Assembly (NCBI GenBank): GCA_015066845.1
Contig: SVNO01000014.1
Coordinates: 1-39,593, forward strand
DNA length: 39,593 bases
Source: Ruminococcus sp.
Lineage (GTDB): Bacteria; Bacillota; Clostridia; Oscillospirales; Ruminococcaceae
Direction of reading: 5' to 3'
Of the stretch, positions 31,539 to 39,593 are shown piece by piece. Position 1 is the first letter of the stretch. Every line of letters begins with the position of its first letter. The notes under the pieces are model-generated. The model did not search any database. It was not told the origin of the DNA and saw nothing but the letters and a program-made list of their open reading frames with translations. Position numbers and translations under genes: made by a program.

Positions 31539-32627
31539 ATGAAACACATACTTGCCGCAGCGATCTCCCTCACTCTTTTAGCAGGAATGCTCCCTGCATC
31601 CGTATCCGCCCTCGAAGAACCGATACCTCCCTACATCATTGAAGCTGACAACGTGATGTTTACGTCCGATGTGGACTCGACCATGTTCAATCTCATTGTC
31701 AGCAGCAATGAGGAGTCCTCCGTGTTCTTTATGAACAACGGCTGTGCGTTTATGCCTTATGAGGATGGACGGTTTGTCGTTTCCACAAGGGAGTACTATG
31801 AGAAAATTGTGGAATGCACAAACGGACATTTCCACTATTTCTATCCCGTGGTCACCAATTACACGGTGGATGTGGAAAACGGCGAAATTTCCGTGCAGTA
31901 TATGGGGGAAAAGAGCTGGTATTCCGAGAAGGAGATCAACGCAGAACGCGAAGTACTCGAAGCCCGTGAAGGTGCTGTTTCGTGTTATGACGTATATGCC
32001 GGAGAACCCGATGATGTGCTGAATAAGAACATCTACTACACCTTCGTCAACGGTCAGCTGCGCGGCGATGAGAACGGCTACGACAGCTACATCATGAATG
32101 TCTATAAGGATTACGGAACGGATTCCTATTTCTGCGTCAACTACGAATCAAGGGACGTACAGCAGGACATGTACGGCAACGAGCCGCAGCGCGTTACCGC
32201 ACTGGAAATGGACATTTCCTCCCTGATCACGCATTTTTTCACCTCAAGCACCTGTGACGGCAATCTGGAGATGCCATCTCCCGATATCAAGGAATTATCC
32301 CGTATCGCTGCCCCCATGAACAGCGATGAGCCGTCATTGGAGGACGGCGGTTCGAGCTTTCCACTGAATGTGGTGGTGGATGACGAAAAAACCTACCGGC
32401 TGACGGTGGATGAGGGGATATTCCACATCCGGAAAGACAAAATCATGGGGGACTGCAATCTGGACGGGAAACTCTCCGTACTCGATGCCATCATGCTGCA
32501 AAAATACCTCCTGTGCAATGGCACACTGACCGCCCCTGAATGCGCGGATGTGCTGCCTGACGATGTCATCGACGGATTCGACCTTGCAATGCTGAAACGC
32601 AGACTGATGGAAATCGGCGCGCTCTGA
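31539..32627 (+). CDS. Secreted dockerin protein of unknown function
   Basis: A 362-residue exported protein. Signal peptide MKHILAAAISLTLLAGMLPA to about SVSA/LEE. The central part (about 30-290) is rich in Tyr, Asn and acidic residues, beta-like, and unassigned; no catalytic motif is apparent. A type I dockerin covers about 304-360 (GDCNLDGKLSVLDAIMLQKY and VIDGFDLAMLKRRL, the second loop shortened), so it should be displayed on a scaffoldin. AAAGGATG lies about 10 nt upstream. It could be a structural or binding subunit. Confidence 0.82.
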   Translation: MKHILAAAISLTLLAGMLPASVSALEEPIPPYIIEADNVMFTSDVDSTMFNLIVSSNEESSVFFMNNGCAFMPYEDGRFVVSTREYYEKIVECTNGHFHYFYPVVTNYTVDVENGEISVQYMGEKSWYSEKEINAEREVLEAREGAVSCYDVYAGEPDDVLNKNIYYTFVNGQLRGDENGYDSYIMNVYKDYGTDSYFCVNYESRDVQQDMYGNEPQRVTALEMDISSLITHFFTSSTCDGNLEMPSPDIKELSRIAAPMNSDEPSLEDGGSSFPLNVVVDDEKTYRLTVDEGIFHIRKDKIMGDCNLDGKLSVLDAIMLQKYLLCNGTLTAPECADVLPDDVIDGFDLAMLKRRLMEIGAL

Positions 32628-32660
32628 GCAGGGGAGAAGTGAATATGAACAGGCTCTGAA

Positions 32661-32697
32661 AAATGCCCCTGACAGCATCCAACTGTCAGGGGCATTT
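32661..32697. terminator. Bidirectional terminator
   Basis: A perfect 15-bp stem, AAATGCCCCTGACAG / CTGTCAGGGGCATTT, with a 7-nt loop, between the convergent dockerin and VOC genes. Confidence 0.88.
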
Positions 32698-32742
32698 CTC
32701 TGTCGATCCAATAAAGAGATAGGGGAGGGGTTACAGCAGTAT

Positions 32743-33126
32743 TCAAATTGTAATTTCAACCTGATTCCCCTCAATCCCGACAATGCAGCTTTCATAATAG
32801 CCGTCCCCCGTTGTTCTTGGGTCGGACAGCACCTCATAGCCATCGCTTTTCAATTGTCGGGTGAGCGCGTCCACATTTTCCTGCGAACCAACACTGAATG
32901 CAATATGCGCATACCCCGTTCTGCGGAGTGCTTTTGGCATGTCCTGTATGTCGGGATGCGTCATAATCTCAAGCCTTGCACCATCCTCAAACGTCAGGAA
33001 ATAGGAGCGAAAATGGGTGGACTTGTTCTCGTATCCATCATTGGATGCTGCATTGAAGTACTTCATAAAAAAGAGTCGCGCTTTCTCAATGTCCGCAACA
33101 TACATCGCGATATGTTCAATATGCAT
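32743..33126 (-). CDS. VOC family protein (glyoxalase-like)
   Basis: A 127-residue protein of the vicinal-oxygen-chelate fold with two beta-alpha-beta-beta-beta halves. Possible metal ligands are His5 (MHIEHIAMYV), Glu53 (RLEIM), His74 (YAHIAF) and Glu124 (QVEITI), the usual H-E-H-E set, so it could be a glyoxalase I or lyase type. It has no signal peptide, so it is cytoplasmic. Its ATG overlaps the TAA of the GH43 gene (TAATG), so it is translationally coupled to an exported enzyme, an odd pairing. Confidence 0.87.
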   Translation of the reverse strand: MHIEHIAMYVADIEKARLFFMKYFNAASNDGYENKSTHFRSYFLTFEDGARLEIMTHPDIQDMPKALRRTGYAHIAFSVGSQENVDALTRQLKSDGYEVLSDPRTTGDGYYESCIVGIEGNQVEITI

Positions 33127-35219
33127 TACTCTGCTGCCTCCTCTGTCATAATCACGAATCGATCTTTCTGTCCCATCAAAAACTGTACAAGCTGAACGAC
33201 ATCTGCTACACTGACATCATCGCTTTCGTCAATGTCTGCGGCTGCCTCTGCTGCCAGATCCGGAAAGCCCTTGACAAGCCCCCTCTTTGCAAAGGCAAGG
33301 TCGAATGCGTTAACCTTGCCGTTCTGGTCAATGTCCGCTTTGCGCACCGTCAGAGAACCGGAGCCATCCACCGCAATGTCCGGCAATGCGGCAATGACTT
33401 CATCCACATAAAAGCTCGTTCTGCTCATCCCCGTTTCGATATATACTTCCATCTCCGTGGCATCCGCAGGAATCGTGTAGCTCTGGTTGAGCAGCTGCGC
33501 CCACTGTCCCTTGACGGCACTTGTCGTTGCAATGGTATCGTACTGCGTTTCACCGTCTGCATCCGTGTATTGCAGCTTCATCATGAAATTCACAAATAGT
33601 TTCTCATCCTGCATTACTTCCGCACTGAATGTGTAGGTTTCGCCCTTTTTGAAATGCGTTGTGCTCAGCTTCTTTGTCGCGCCGTTCCATGAAGCTTCGC
33701 GCTCGCTGACGTAGAGGGAGGATTCACCTGCAAGGGATGCCTTGTCCGTGACCGCAGTAACGGCACTGCCCCTGCCCGTCCAGCTGTCCTCGCTCTTTTC
33801 AAACGTGCTGTTGAAATAGTGACCGTCCGCATTGGGCAGACTGCCTGCACCGCTGAACTGCCACCAGTCCACATTGAACAGGAAACCACTGCCGCCGGTG
33901 TACTTGAAATACAGGTCGTGCTCACCCTCTGCGCCGGAAATTTCACAGGAGACTTCTTCCCAGTTCTGCCAGCCGCCTGTGCCTGACACATCGCATGTGC
34001 CGATTTTCGTGCCACTGATGCTGTCAAGGTAGATTTCAATCTGACCGCCGCTTTCTGCCGATGCCACGCTTGCGGTGAATCCTGTCGCACCGCCGCCGAA
34101 ATCAACGCCCTTTACCTTGATGTAATCACCGTTCTCGATGTTGGCAACATTCATTCCGCCGGCAGAGCATTTTTCCGTTTCTACACCGGATTCCCAGCAG
34201 ATTTTCTCCGCTTCATTGCGGATATACGGGTCAACTGCCTCAATCTGCGCAGGGCCTTCGTCCGTCATGGAAAGCTCTGGAATTGTGCCGTCCGGATGAT
34301 AAGTGAACTCCTCAATTGCCACGGAACGTGTAAAACCGCCGCCGCCGGGGAGCTTGCCGTTATGGTAGGCAAAATAGGACTTGCCCCTGTAATCGACAAT
34401 ACCGCAGTGATTGGTGAAGCTGCCGCCGCCGGAGGGCATAATGACACCGCGGAACGTCCACGGCCCCGTGGGTGTGGGGCTTGTCGAGTAGCAGATATTC
34501 TCCGGAATACCGGATGCTGCATATACCATGTAATACAGCTCGCCGCGCTTGTAGAGCCAAGGACCTTCCTCATACAAGGTCTGATGACGCTCATCGCCGT
34601 CCGGTCTTGTACCGAAAGCAGCGGTTGTCATTTCTATCTGGTTGACCTGTCCGGAATAGGAAATCATATCTTCATTGAGCTTGACATAGTTGAGCGTGGG
34701 ATTACCGAAATAGAGGTATGCCTGCCCGTCATCGTCAATGAAAACAGTGGGGTCGATATAGTCCCAGTTTGGGCCGCAAAGTGGCTTGCCGAGTGCGTCC
34801 TTGAACGGGCCGGCAGGATGATCCGCAACGGCAACGCCAATGGCGCGGCCTCCGGTTGCAGCCGGAACGAGGGTGACGTACAGGTAGAATTTGCCGTTCC
34901 GTTCAATGCATTGTGCAGCCCAAGCAGTATTTTCCTCTGCCCATGAGAAATCGGTATAACTGAGCACAGTGCCGTGATCCGTCCAGTTCTGCATATCCGT
35001 TGACGAGTAGCATTTCCAGTCGGGCATGGTGAAATAGGTTGAGCCGTCAAGGTCGTGGCTGGTGTAGATGTACATGGTATCGTTGTACACCATGGGTGCC
35101 GGGTCCGCGGTATAGTTTGTCTGCACGATGGGGTTATCCGCATGGACAGTGGGGATGTGCGAGAGCATGGAAGTCACAGCAAGCACAGCCGCGGTGAGAA
35201 TGCGAAGTGGTTTTTTCAT
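33126..35219 (-). CDS. GH43 - CBM6 - CBM22 - dockerin enzyme (cellulosomal)
   Basis: A 697-residue secreted glycosidase. Signal peptide 1-27 (PTVHA/DN). GH43 domain about 30-330, with the base Asp39 (YTADPAPMVY), Asp156 (YIDPTVFIDDDG) and acid Glu218 (YEEGPWLYKR). A CBM6-like module about 335-458 (EAEKICWESG to FLFNVDWWQFSG). A CBM22/CBM4_9-like module about 465-610, very similar to that of the 21683 enzyme (STFEKSEDSWTGRG against STYENSTDSWTGRG). A dockerin about 622-690 (KADIDQNGKVNAFDLAFAKRG and DIDESDDVSVADVVQLVQFL). It is probably an arabinofuranosidase or xylosidase on arabinoxylan. TTAGGAGG upstream sets the start. Confidence 0.92.
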   Translation of the reverse strand: MKKPLRILTAAVLAVTSMLSHIPTVHADNPIVQTNYTADPAPMVYNDTMYIYTSHDLDGSTYFTMPDWKCYSSTDMQNWTDHGTVLSYTDFSWAEENTAWAAQCIERNGKFYLYVTLVPAATGGRAIGVAVADHPAGPFKDALGKPLCGPNWDYIDPTVFIDDDGQAYLYFGNPTLNYVKLNEDMISYSGQVNQIEMTTAAFGTRPDGDERHQTLYEEGPWLYKRGELYYMVYAASGIPENICYSTSPTPTGPWTFRGVIMPSGGGSFTNHCGIVDYRGKSYFAYHNGKLPGGGGFTRSVAIEEFTYHPDGTIPELSMTDEGPAQIEAVDPYIRNEAEKICWESGVETEKCSAGGMNVANIENGDYIKVKGVDFGGGATGFTASVASAESGGQIEIYLDSISGTKIGTCDVSGTGGWQNWEEVSCEISGAEGEHDLYFKYTGGSGFLFNVDWWQFSGAGSLPNADGHYFNSTFEKSEDSWTGRGSAVTAVTDKASLAGESSLYVSEREASWNGATKKLSTTHFKKGETYTFSAEVMQDEKLFVNFMMKLQYTDADGETQYDTIATTSAVKGQWAQLLNQSYTIPADATEMEVYIETGMSRTSFYVDEVIAALPDIAVDGSGSLTVRKADIDQNGKVNAFDLAFAKRGLVKGFPDLAAEAAADIDESDDVSVADVVQLVQFLMGQKDRFVIMTEEAAE

Positions 35220-35249
35220 AAGTATCCCTCCTAATTTATATGTGGTTTT

Positions 35250-35278
35250 ATCATAGCAGATTTCAGAGAGAAAAACAA
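35250..35278 (-). promoter_or_regulatory. Promoter of the GH43-VOC pair
   Basis: On the minus strand, TTGTTT (35273-35278), 17-nt spacer, TATGAT (35250-35255). Confidence 0.6.
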
Positions 35279-35354
35279 CCCATATTTTGACGATTTGGTG
35301 GATAAAATAACATTTTTAAGGGGGGATGTGAATGATTTACGGTAGTTTGGCAGA

Positions 35355-35376
35355 TACAGGGGTACTGACCCCTGTA
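35355..35376. other. Intergenic hairpin upstream of the RHS pseudogene
   Basis: TACAGGGGT-ACTG-ACCCCTGTA, a perfect 9-bp stem with no T-run on either strand directly after it. The surrounding gap (35279-35466) holds nothing else I can assign. Confidence 0.45.
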
Positions 35377-35466
35377 AAAGACTTTTTCAACAAACAAAAC
35401 AGGGTCACCATGAATAACCGGTGGGTATGGATTTTTGTAATTTGACGTGTACCAATTTCCGTCAAT

Positions 35467-36455
35467 ATGCCCATTTCTGAGTACGAATATTCGTATTATC
35501 TTGATGGTTCTGACGCTTGCAAAACCCGTACCGAAAATGGTATAATGGAAGTAACATCCTACGAGTATGACGGTCTGAAACGGCTGACCAGTGAGTCCGT
35601 GACAGCGGGCAGCACAACCGACACCTACACATACAAGTACGATGACTACGGCAACCGTGCTGAGATGACAGTAACTGGTTCTGAGAATTACACCACTGTT
35701 TACAGCTATAGCGATTCGCAGGGCAAATACAAAGCACTGCTGATGAGCGAAAGCAAGACCAGTGCGGACGAAAAGCCCCTGCCCGGCTTTACGACAACAG
35801 CGGAAAAGACAACCTACACCTACGACAAGAACGGCAGCCAGCTCACCAAGACTACTTCGGAAAAGACAGAAACCAACACCTACAATGCGGTAAATCAGCT
35901 TGTCGGCTTTACCGACGGCGAAACCACTGCAAGCTATGCTTACAATGCAAGCGGTCTGCGATATGAAAAGGCTGTGGACGGCGAAACCGTACACCATGTA
36001 TGGGACGGCAATCAGCAGATTATCGCAGACGTAGCGGAGAGCCAGTTCTATGAGGCAAACTGTTATATCCGTGGTACGAACCTTCTTGCAACTTATAGTT
36101 ATGTCAATGGTGCAAAGTCCGATTACACCTACTATGTGCAGAACGCTCATGGTGATGTGGTGAACCTGACGGATGCAGACGGTGCTGTGACTAAGACGTA
36201 TCATTATGATGCGTTTGGGGTGGAGCTTGACCCGACGACCGGCGATGTGAATGTTTTCAGATATTGTGGCGAGTATTTCGATACCGAAACCGGAACAGTC
36301 TATCTGAGGGCAGATATTATCAGGCGGCTATTGGACGGTTTACGCAGAGGGATAGTTTCACAGGTAAATTGGCTGATCCGCTTTGGTATAATTTAAATAC
36401 CGAAAAGAATACCCGAAAGGAGGTTGAATGCGATTACTTCCATAATGGCTGCTAA
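35467..36455 (+). pseudogene. RHS/YD-repeat protein, truncated and frameshifted
   Basis: Remnant of a large RHS-repeat protein. The frame 35467-36396 carries YD repeats (YEYDGLKRLTSE, YKYDDYGNRAEM) and the core-end motif (YVQNAHGDVVNLTD, YHYDAFGVELD, FRYCGEYFDTETGTVYLRA). After GCA at 36310-36312 one base is missing: the expected continuation (RYYQAAIGRFTQRDSF) is read in the next frame to 36455. The 5' end is cut: TGA lies in frame at 35443 and there is no signal peptide or N-terminal shell. The 3' end breaks after DPLWYNL, where NLYTYCxNNP is normal, and no toxin tip follows. Confidence 0.85.
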
Positions 36456-36487
36456 TAACTAAACGAGAAAAGTAGGAGGATATGACT

Positions 36488-37141
36488 ATGAATCAGGTAA
36501 CAAGAAAAAAGACACTTTTGGCGGTTGTGCTGTCTGCTGTAATGGCTGTGTCAGCAGCACAAACACAGTTTGTTTTTGCTGAGGAATCCGCTGTACAGCT
36601 TGGAGCTGCCAAGCTTGAGGGGACATTTAATGATTCCAGTTTGCAGGACTATTATCTTGAAGGAGAAGGCATCTATGCAAATGGACAGTATGATATGACA
36701 TGGGACATTTCAGGTGCAGAGAATTTTGATGATGCGGACAGTATTGAATTGCGTGTCAATAATATTGATCCCAACCCGCTGGGTATCAACGGGAACGTGA
36801 AGATTGTCATTGATGAAGTGTGGCTGGATGGTGTGCAGGTAACAACGCTTACCGGCGAGCCGGGCTATGCGACAAAAACGGATCATGGTTATGAAATCGG
36901 AGAAATCACAACGATCTGTGTGCCGTTGCGAAATGCAAAGCTGAATGATCTTGACATGGAATTCACGGAAAGTGTCCGGATCGTTTTTACTCTTTCAAAT
37001 CTTTCCGGTGCTCCTGCGGTGTACGGTGATATCAATGCTGACGGCATTGTCAATGCCTCGGACGCTGCCTGCATTTTGCAGTATGCTGCAGCAGTGGGAG
37101 CTGGATATACTGGCACACTGGAAGAATATATGGCGAAGTAG
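36488..37141 (+). CDS. Secreted protein with half a dockerin
   Basis: A 217-residue exported protein: signal peptide MNQVTRKKTLLAVVLSAVMA to about FVFA/EE, then a beta-sandwich of about 150 residues (CBM- or cohesin-like in composition; IELRVNNIDPNPLGINGNVK). The C-terminus has one dockerin segment only (about 179-217; GDINADGIVNASDAACILQY), then stops, so one of the two Ca-binding repeats is missing. The start at 36488 is 8 nt after AGGAGG; the ATG two codons earlier is too close. It directly follows the RHS remnant. Confidence 0.82.
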   Translation: MNQVTRKKTLLAVVLSAVMAVSAAQTQFVFAEESAVQLGAAKLEGTFNDSSLQDYYLEGEGIYANGQYDMTWDISGAENFDDADSIELRVNNIDPNPLGINGNVKIVIDEVWLDGVQVTTLTGEPGYATKTDHGYEIGEITTICVPLRNAKLNDLDMEFTESVRIVFTLSNLSGAPAVYGDINADGIVNASDAACILQYAAAVGAGYTGTLEEYMAK

Positions 37142-37204
37142 AAATGCATCAGCAAGAACCCAGTATGTCAACAGAAATAGTATTGCCCCAAGAAAATCAG
37201 GGTG

Positions 37205-38551
37205 CTATTCTGTTTGTGTTGAATGCAGAGATGGACGAGCAAAAAATTTCCGCGCCATCAGACAGCCAATGATTCCCACAATGCCATCCGTGACAGGATA
37301 AGTGAACCAGAAATAGCCAAGCCCGAACCGCGAGAACAGGTACGCAAGGGGAACGAACAGGAAAACCGTGCGGATGATGGTTAAAAGGGAGCTTTTGATG
37401 CTTTCCCCGACAGCCTGAAACAGTACCGGATAGGACAAAGAAAATACCATGGGCACAAATCCAAGCCCGATGATGCGGAACGCAGGAATGCCGATAGCAA
37501 TGACCTGTTCATCCGAGGAAAAAAGCCGGAGCATCGGTTCTGGAATGAGGGCAAAGCACAGCGTTCCCAGAAACATCAGCGCAGTGCCGAAAATCAGCGA
37601 AAAATGCAGTGTTTTCCTGCATCGCTGCGCGTTTCCTGCAGCAAAGTTGTAGCTGATAACGGGAACAATGCAGGTCTGCATTGCACCAAGGGGAATGAAG
37701 AAAAACGTCTGCCATTTGTAATACAGCCCCAGTACCGTTACCGCAGCGTCCGAAAAGGCAGCAAGTATCATGTTCAGTCCGAAAATATACAGCGTATATG
37801 CCGACTGCATGAGGATATTCGGCAGACCGAGGGAGAAGATTCTTCCGGTATCACGCGGATAATTCCGGATGGGCGGTGATTTGCAGAATCCCTTTTTCAT
37901 CACAAGCAGAGCCGCTGTGAACTGTCCGCAGACAGTTGCAATCGCCGCGCCGGCAATCCCAAGCTTCGGCAGACCAAACATACCGAAAATCAGCAGGGGG
38001 TCAAGGACGATATTCGTGACAGCACCGACAATCTGCGCAAGCATCGGCAGGCGCATATTTCCACGCGCCTGAAGCACCTTTGTCCAGACGCTTTCCAGAA
38101 ACAAGCCAAGGCTGAAAACACAGACGATTCTGCCATAGACGATCACATCCGCGGTTACTTCGGGCGAATCCGTTTGCAGTCTTGCATAGGCAGGCATGAG
38201 AAAATAGCAGATTGCTGCGAAAATTCCCCATAATGCGGCAGCAATCGGCATTGCCATGCCTGCATAATCGTCCGCACGTTCCTCCTTGCCGCTGCCAAGC
38301 TTTGCAGCCATGACCGTGTTGATGCCCACACCCGTACCGACTGCAAGGGCAATCATCAAAAGCTGCAAGGGATAGACGATGGACAATGCCGTCAGCCCCA
38401 CATCTGAATATTTCCCCACAAACATGCTGTCAATGATGTTGTACAATGCCTGTATCAGCTGCGCAAGCATGACGGGCGGTGCCATTTTCAGCAGAATCCG
38501 GCTGATGCGCTCCGTACCGAATGCATTTGTCATTTCTCCGTGCGTTGCCAT
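37205..38551 (-). CDS. MATE family efflux transporter
   Basis: A 448-residue membrane protein with about twelve spans, typical of the NorM/DinF (MATE) family that exports cationic drugs or metabolites with Na+ or H+. Landmarks: APPVMLAQLIQALYNIIDSMFVG at the N-terminus and the repeat-two equivalent GLPNILMQSAYTLYIFGLN. The frame is open far upstream, but AAGGAGG (about 12 nt before) and homology-like length support ATG 38551; a start six codons later (MTNAFGTERI) is possible. It has its own promoter. Confidence 0.9.
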   Translation of the reverse strand: MATHGEMTNAFGTERISRILLKMAPPVMLAQLIQALYNIIDSMFVGKYSDVGLTALSIVYPLQLLMIALAVGTGVGINTVMAAKLGSGKEERADDYAGMAMPIAAALWGIFAAICYFLMPAYARLQTDSPEVTADVIVYGRIVCVFSLGLFLESVWTKVLQARGNMRLPMLAQIVGAVTNIVLDPLLIFGMFGLPKLGIAGAAIATVCGQFTAALLVMKKGFCKSPPIRNYPRDTGRIFSLGLPNILMQSAYTLYIFGLNMILAAFSDAAVTVLGLYYKWQTFFFIPLGAMQTCIVPVISYNFAAGNAQRCRKTLHFSLIFGTALMFLGTLCFALIPEPMLRLFSSDEQVIAIGIPAFRIIGLGFVPMVFSLSYPVLFQAVGESIKSSLLTIIRTVFLFVPLAYLFSRFGLGYFWFTYPVTDGIVGIIGCLMARKFFARPSLHSTQTE

Positions 38552-38602
38552 GCTGTGAAATTTCCTCCTTTTGGTGGGAATGCTGTTCCCTGATTCTTTT
38601 CC

Positions 38603-38631
38603 ATTGTAGCACTGCTTGTCTGAAATGTCAA
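38603..38631 (-). promoter_or_regulatory. Promoter of the MATE gene
   Basis: On the minus strand, TTGACA (38626-38631), 17-nt spacer, TACAAT (38603-38608). It diverges from the CPBP promoter about 30 bp away. Confidence 0.85.
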
Positions 38632-38660
38632 CTGCAAGGCGGTGCTTTTTGGTTTTATGC

Positions 38661-38689
38661 TTGCATTTGCACCGCTTCCATGGTATAAT
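38661..38689 (+). promoter_or_regulatory. Promoter of the CPBP protease gene
   Basis: TTGCAT (38661-38666), 17-nt spacer, TATAAT (38684-38689). Confidence 0.75.
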
Positions 38690-38747
38690 ATGGATATACT
38701 GCATAGGGATTTTTCCCCATCTGTGCAATCCCTGAAAGGAGTCCGCA

Positions 38748-39422
38748 ATGGAACAAAAACGGAAAAACGCGGTTTTCATCATTGCTCTTGTCCTGCTCAG
38801 CTGTGCGGTGATGGCAGTGATTGAAACCGTCATTGAACCGGCATATGCCATAAAATCCGCTTGGAAGGTTGTATTCTTTCTCATTCTTCCCCTCATTCTT
38901 CTGCTCACGCAGAAAACGCAGGCACTGCAAAAAGCCTTTACCCTGCATAAAAAAAGCGTCCCGAAGCTATTGGGACTTGGACTGCTCATTTATGCGGTTA
39001 TTATGGGGGCATACTGCCTGACAAAAGGGGTATTTGACTATAACGCGCTGGTTTCCTCGCTTTCCGCTGACCAGCAGGTATCGCCTGAAAATTTCTTCTG
39101 GGTTGCCGGTTATATTTCGTTCGGTAATTCGCTGCTGGAGGAATTCCTGTTCCGGCTTGCCGCATTTCTCGCACTTTCCGCATATCTCAGCAAAAAAGCC
39201 GCGTATCTGTTCAGCTCGCTGCTGTTCGCGCTCTACCATGTGGCAATGATTGGCGGTTCGTTCCCCATTCCCTTGCTGCTCCTGTCCCTGCTCGGCTTGA
39301 CAGTCGGCGGCTTGATTTTCGACTATGTGGATGAAAAGGACGGTACGATCTACCATTCGTGGTTCATTCATATGTTCGCGGATTTTGCCATCATGACAAT
39401 CTGGTATTTGCATATCGTGTAG
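38748..39422 (+). CDS. CPBP family intramembrane metalloprotease
   Basis: A 224-residue polytopic protein of the CPBP (CAAX protease/bacteriocin-processing, Abi) family. The conserved motifs are present: EExxxR in NSLLEEFLFRLAAF, FxxxH in LLFALYHVAM, and a C-terminal HMFADF, which form the intramembrane glutamate/histidine site. Members process prenylated or bacteriocin peptides or give self-immunity; no peptide substrate gene lies next to it. AAAGGAG lies 6 nt upstream of the ATG. Confidence 0.88.
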   Translation: MEQKRKNAVFIIALVLLSCAVMAVIETVIEPAYAIKSAWKVVFFLILPLILLLTQKTQALQKAFTLHKKSVPKLLGLGLLIYAVIMGAYCLTKGVFDYNALVSSLSADQQVSPENFFWVAGYISFGNSLLEEFLFRLAAFLALSAYLSKKAAYLFSSLLFALYHVAMIGGSFPIPLLLLSLLGLTVGGLIFDYVDEKDGTIYHSWFIHMFADFAIMTIWYLHIV

Positions 39423-39433
39423 CATTTAGCCAC

Positions 39434-39466
39434 ACCCCCGATTCCGACCGGAAACGGGGGTTTTTC
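39434..39466 (+). terminator. Terminator of the CPBP gene
   Basis: ACCCCCG / CGGGGGT outer stem with inner TCCG / CGGA, followed by TTTTT. Confidence 0.88.
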
Positions 39467-39479
39467 ATTGGCAAGAAAA

Positions 39480-39593
39480 CCCCCAGCTATGCTGGGGGAT
39501 AAAAAGCTTATAGCTATGGTGGAAAAAGAGAACCTCCAATGTTATAATGAAGTTAAGGTCTGCCAACCTAACTTAGAATAACAGAGGAGGTAT
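39480..39593 (+). mobile_element. Probable left end of an IS200/IS605-type element
   Basis: A subterminal hairpin CCCCCAGC-TAT-GCTGGGGG (39480-39498) resembles the imperfect end hairpins recognised by Y1 (TnpA) transposases. It is followed by TGGAAA-17-TATAAT (39520-39548), a leader hairpin AAGTTA-A-GGT / ACCTAACTT (39550-39574) and a ribosome site GAGGAGG at the last bases. The transposase start codon would fall at or just past the window end. The assignment rests on layout; no transposase residue is visible. Confidence 0.55.

Noticed and set aside
30393-31547. Minus-strand frame of 384 codons opposite the S41 peptidase
   Set aside because: No start signals; the sense gene has motifs, promoter and ribosome site.
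35410-35445. Eleven-codon frame with a Trp-rich product upstream of the RHS remnant
   Set aside because: No ribosome site and no neighbouring biosynthetic operon to suggest a leader peptide.
35263-36204. Minus-strand frame of 313 codons opposite the RHS remnant
   Set aside because: The plus strand shows unmistakable YD repeats; the antisense frame runs through the GH43 promoter region.
37142-37204. Weak inverted repeat between the half-dockerin gene and the MATE gene as a shared terminator
   Set aside because: AATAG/CTATT and GCCC/GGG pairing is imperfect with long gaps and no T-run; not strong enough to call.

Overview
The window looks like a chromosomal segment of a fibre-degrading, cellulosome-producing gut Firmicute of the Ruminococcus type (R. 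flavefaciens-like). I base this on six secreted proteins carrying complete or partial type I dockerins, two multidomain GH43 enzymes with CBM22-like modules, TTGACA-17-TATAAT promoters, strong AGGAGG ribosome binding sites and Firmicute-type single-protein lipoboxes. No species call can be made from sequence reading alone.

Layout. 1-1605 (minus): 5' part of a secreted protein with a Thr/Glu-rich repeat stalk, cut by the window edge. 1833-2906 (minus): a lone phage tail-fibre-like beta-helix protein with its own promoter, leader stem-loop and terminator. 3090-7908 (minus): a complete ribose operon, rbsD-rbsA-rbsC-rbsB-rbsK, with an intercistronic hairpin before rbsK. 8194-10803 (minus): a three-gene ABC-2 exporter. 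11204-11890 (minus): a PnuC-type nicotinamide riboside transporter flanked by GC-rich hairpin repeats. 12149-15594 (minus): a LytTR regulator, a DUF3021 membrane protein and a large LRR-dockerin protein, probably one operon. 15881-16732 (plus): a lipoprotein diverging from that operon. 16838-21215 (minus): a compact eight-cistron operon (isochorismatase-like hydrolase, P-loop kinase, GNAT acetyltransferase, small pyrophosphatase-like protein, GyrI-like protein, a half LytTR domain, a ParB-motif protein and a 23-residue membrane peptide).

From 21.3 kb on, most genes are on the plus strand: GH43-CBM22-dockerin-SGNH esterase, tRNA-Leu(UAA), ECF sigma factor plus anti-sigma, a dockerin-bearing papain-like protease, an S41-like peptidase and a small dockerin protein. 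A minus-strand pair follows (GH43-CBM6-CBM22-dockerin coupled to a VOC protein). Then come an RHS pseudogene, a secreted protein with half a dockerin, a MATE exporter (minus), a CPBP-family membrane protease and, at the right edge, what looks like the left end of an IS200/IS605-type element.

How it fits together: the right half is a cellulosome accessory region in which arabinoxylan side-chain enzymes, a protease and proteins of unknown function all carry the dockerin that would attach them to a scaffoldin (none is encoded here). The most unusual non-coding signal is a family of palindromic elements (arms related to GGCAATACCGCAC with a central CCGCAGGCGG) found only between 21.3 and 31.5 kb; most copies sit between a plus-strand promoter and its start codon. 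A tiny hydrophobic cistron and a half-size LytTR cistron in the eight-gene operon are the other candidates for something undescribed.
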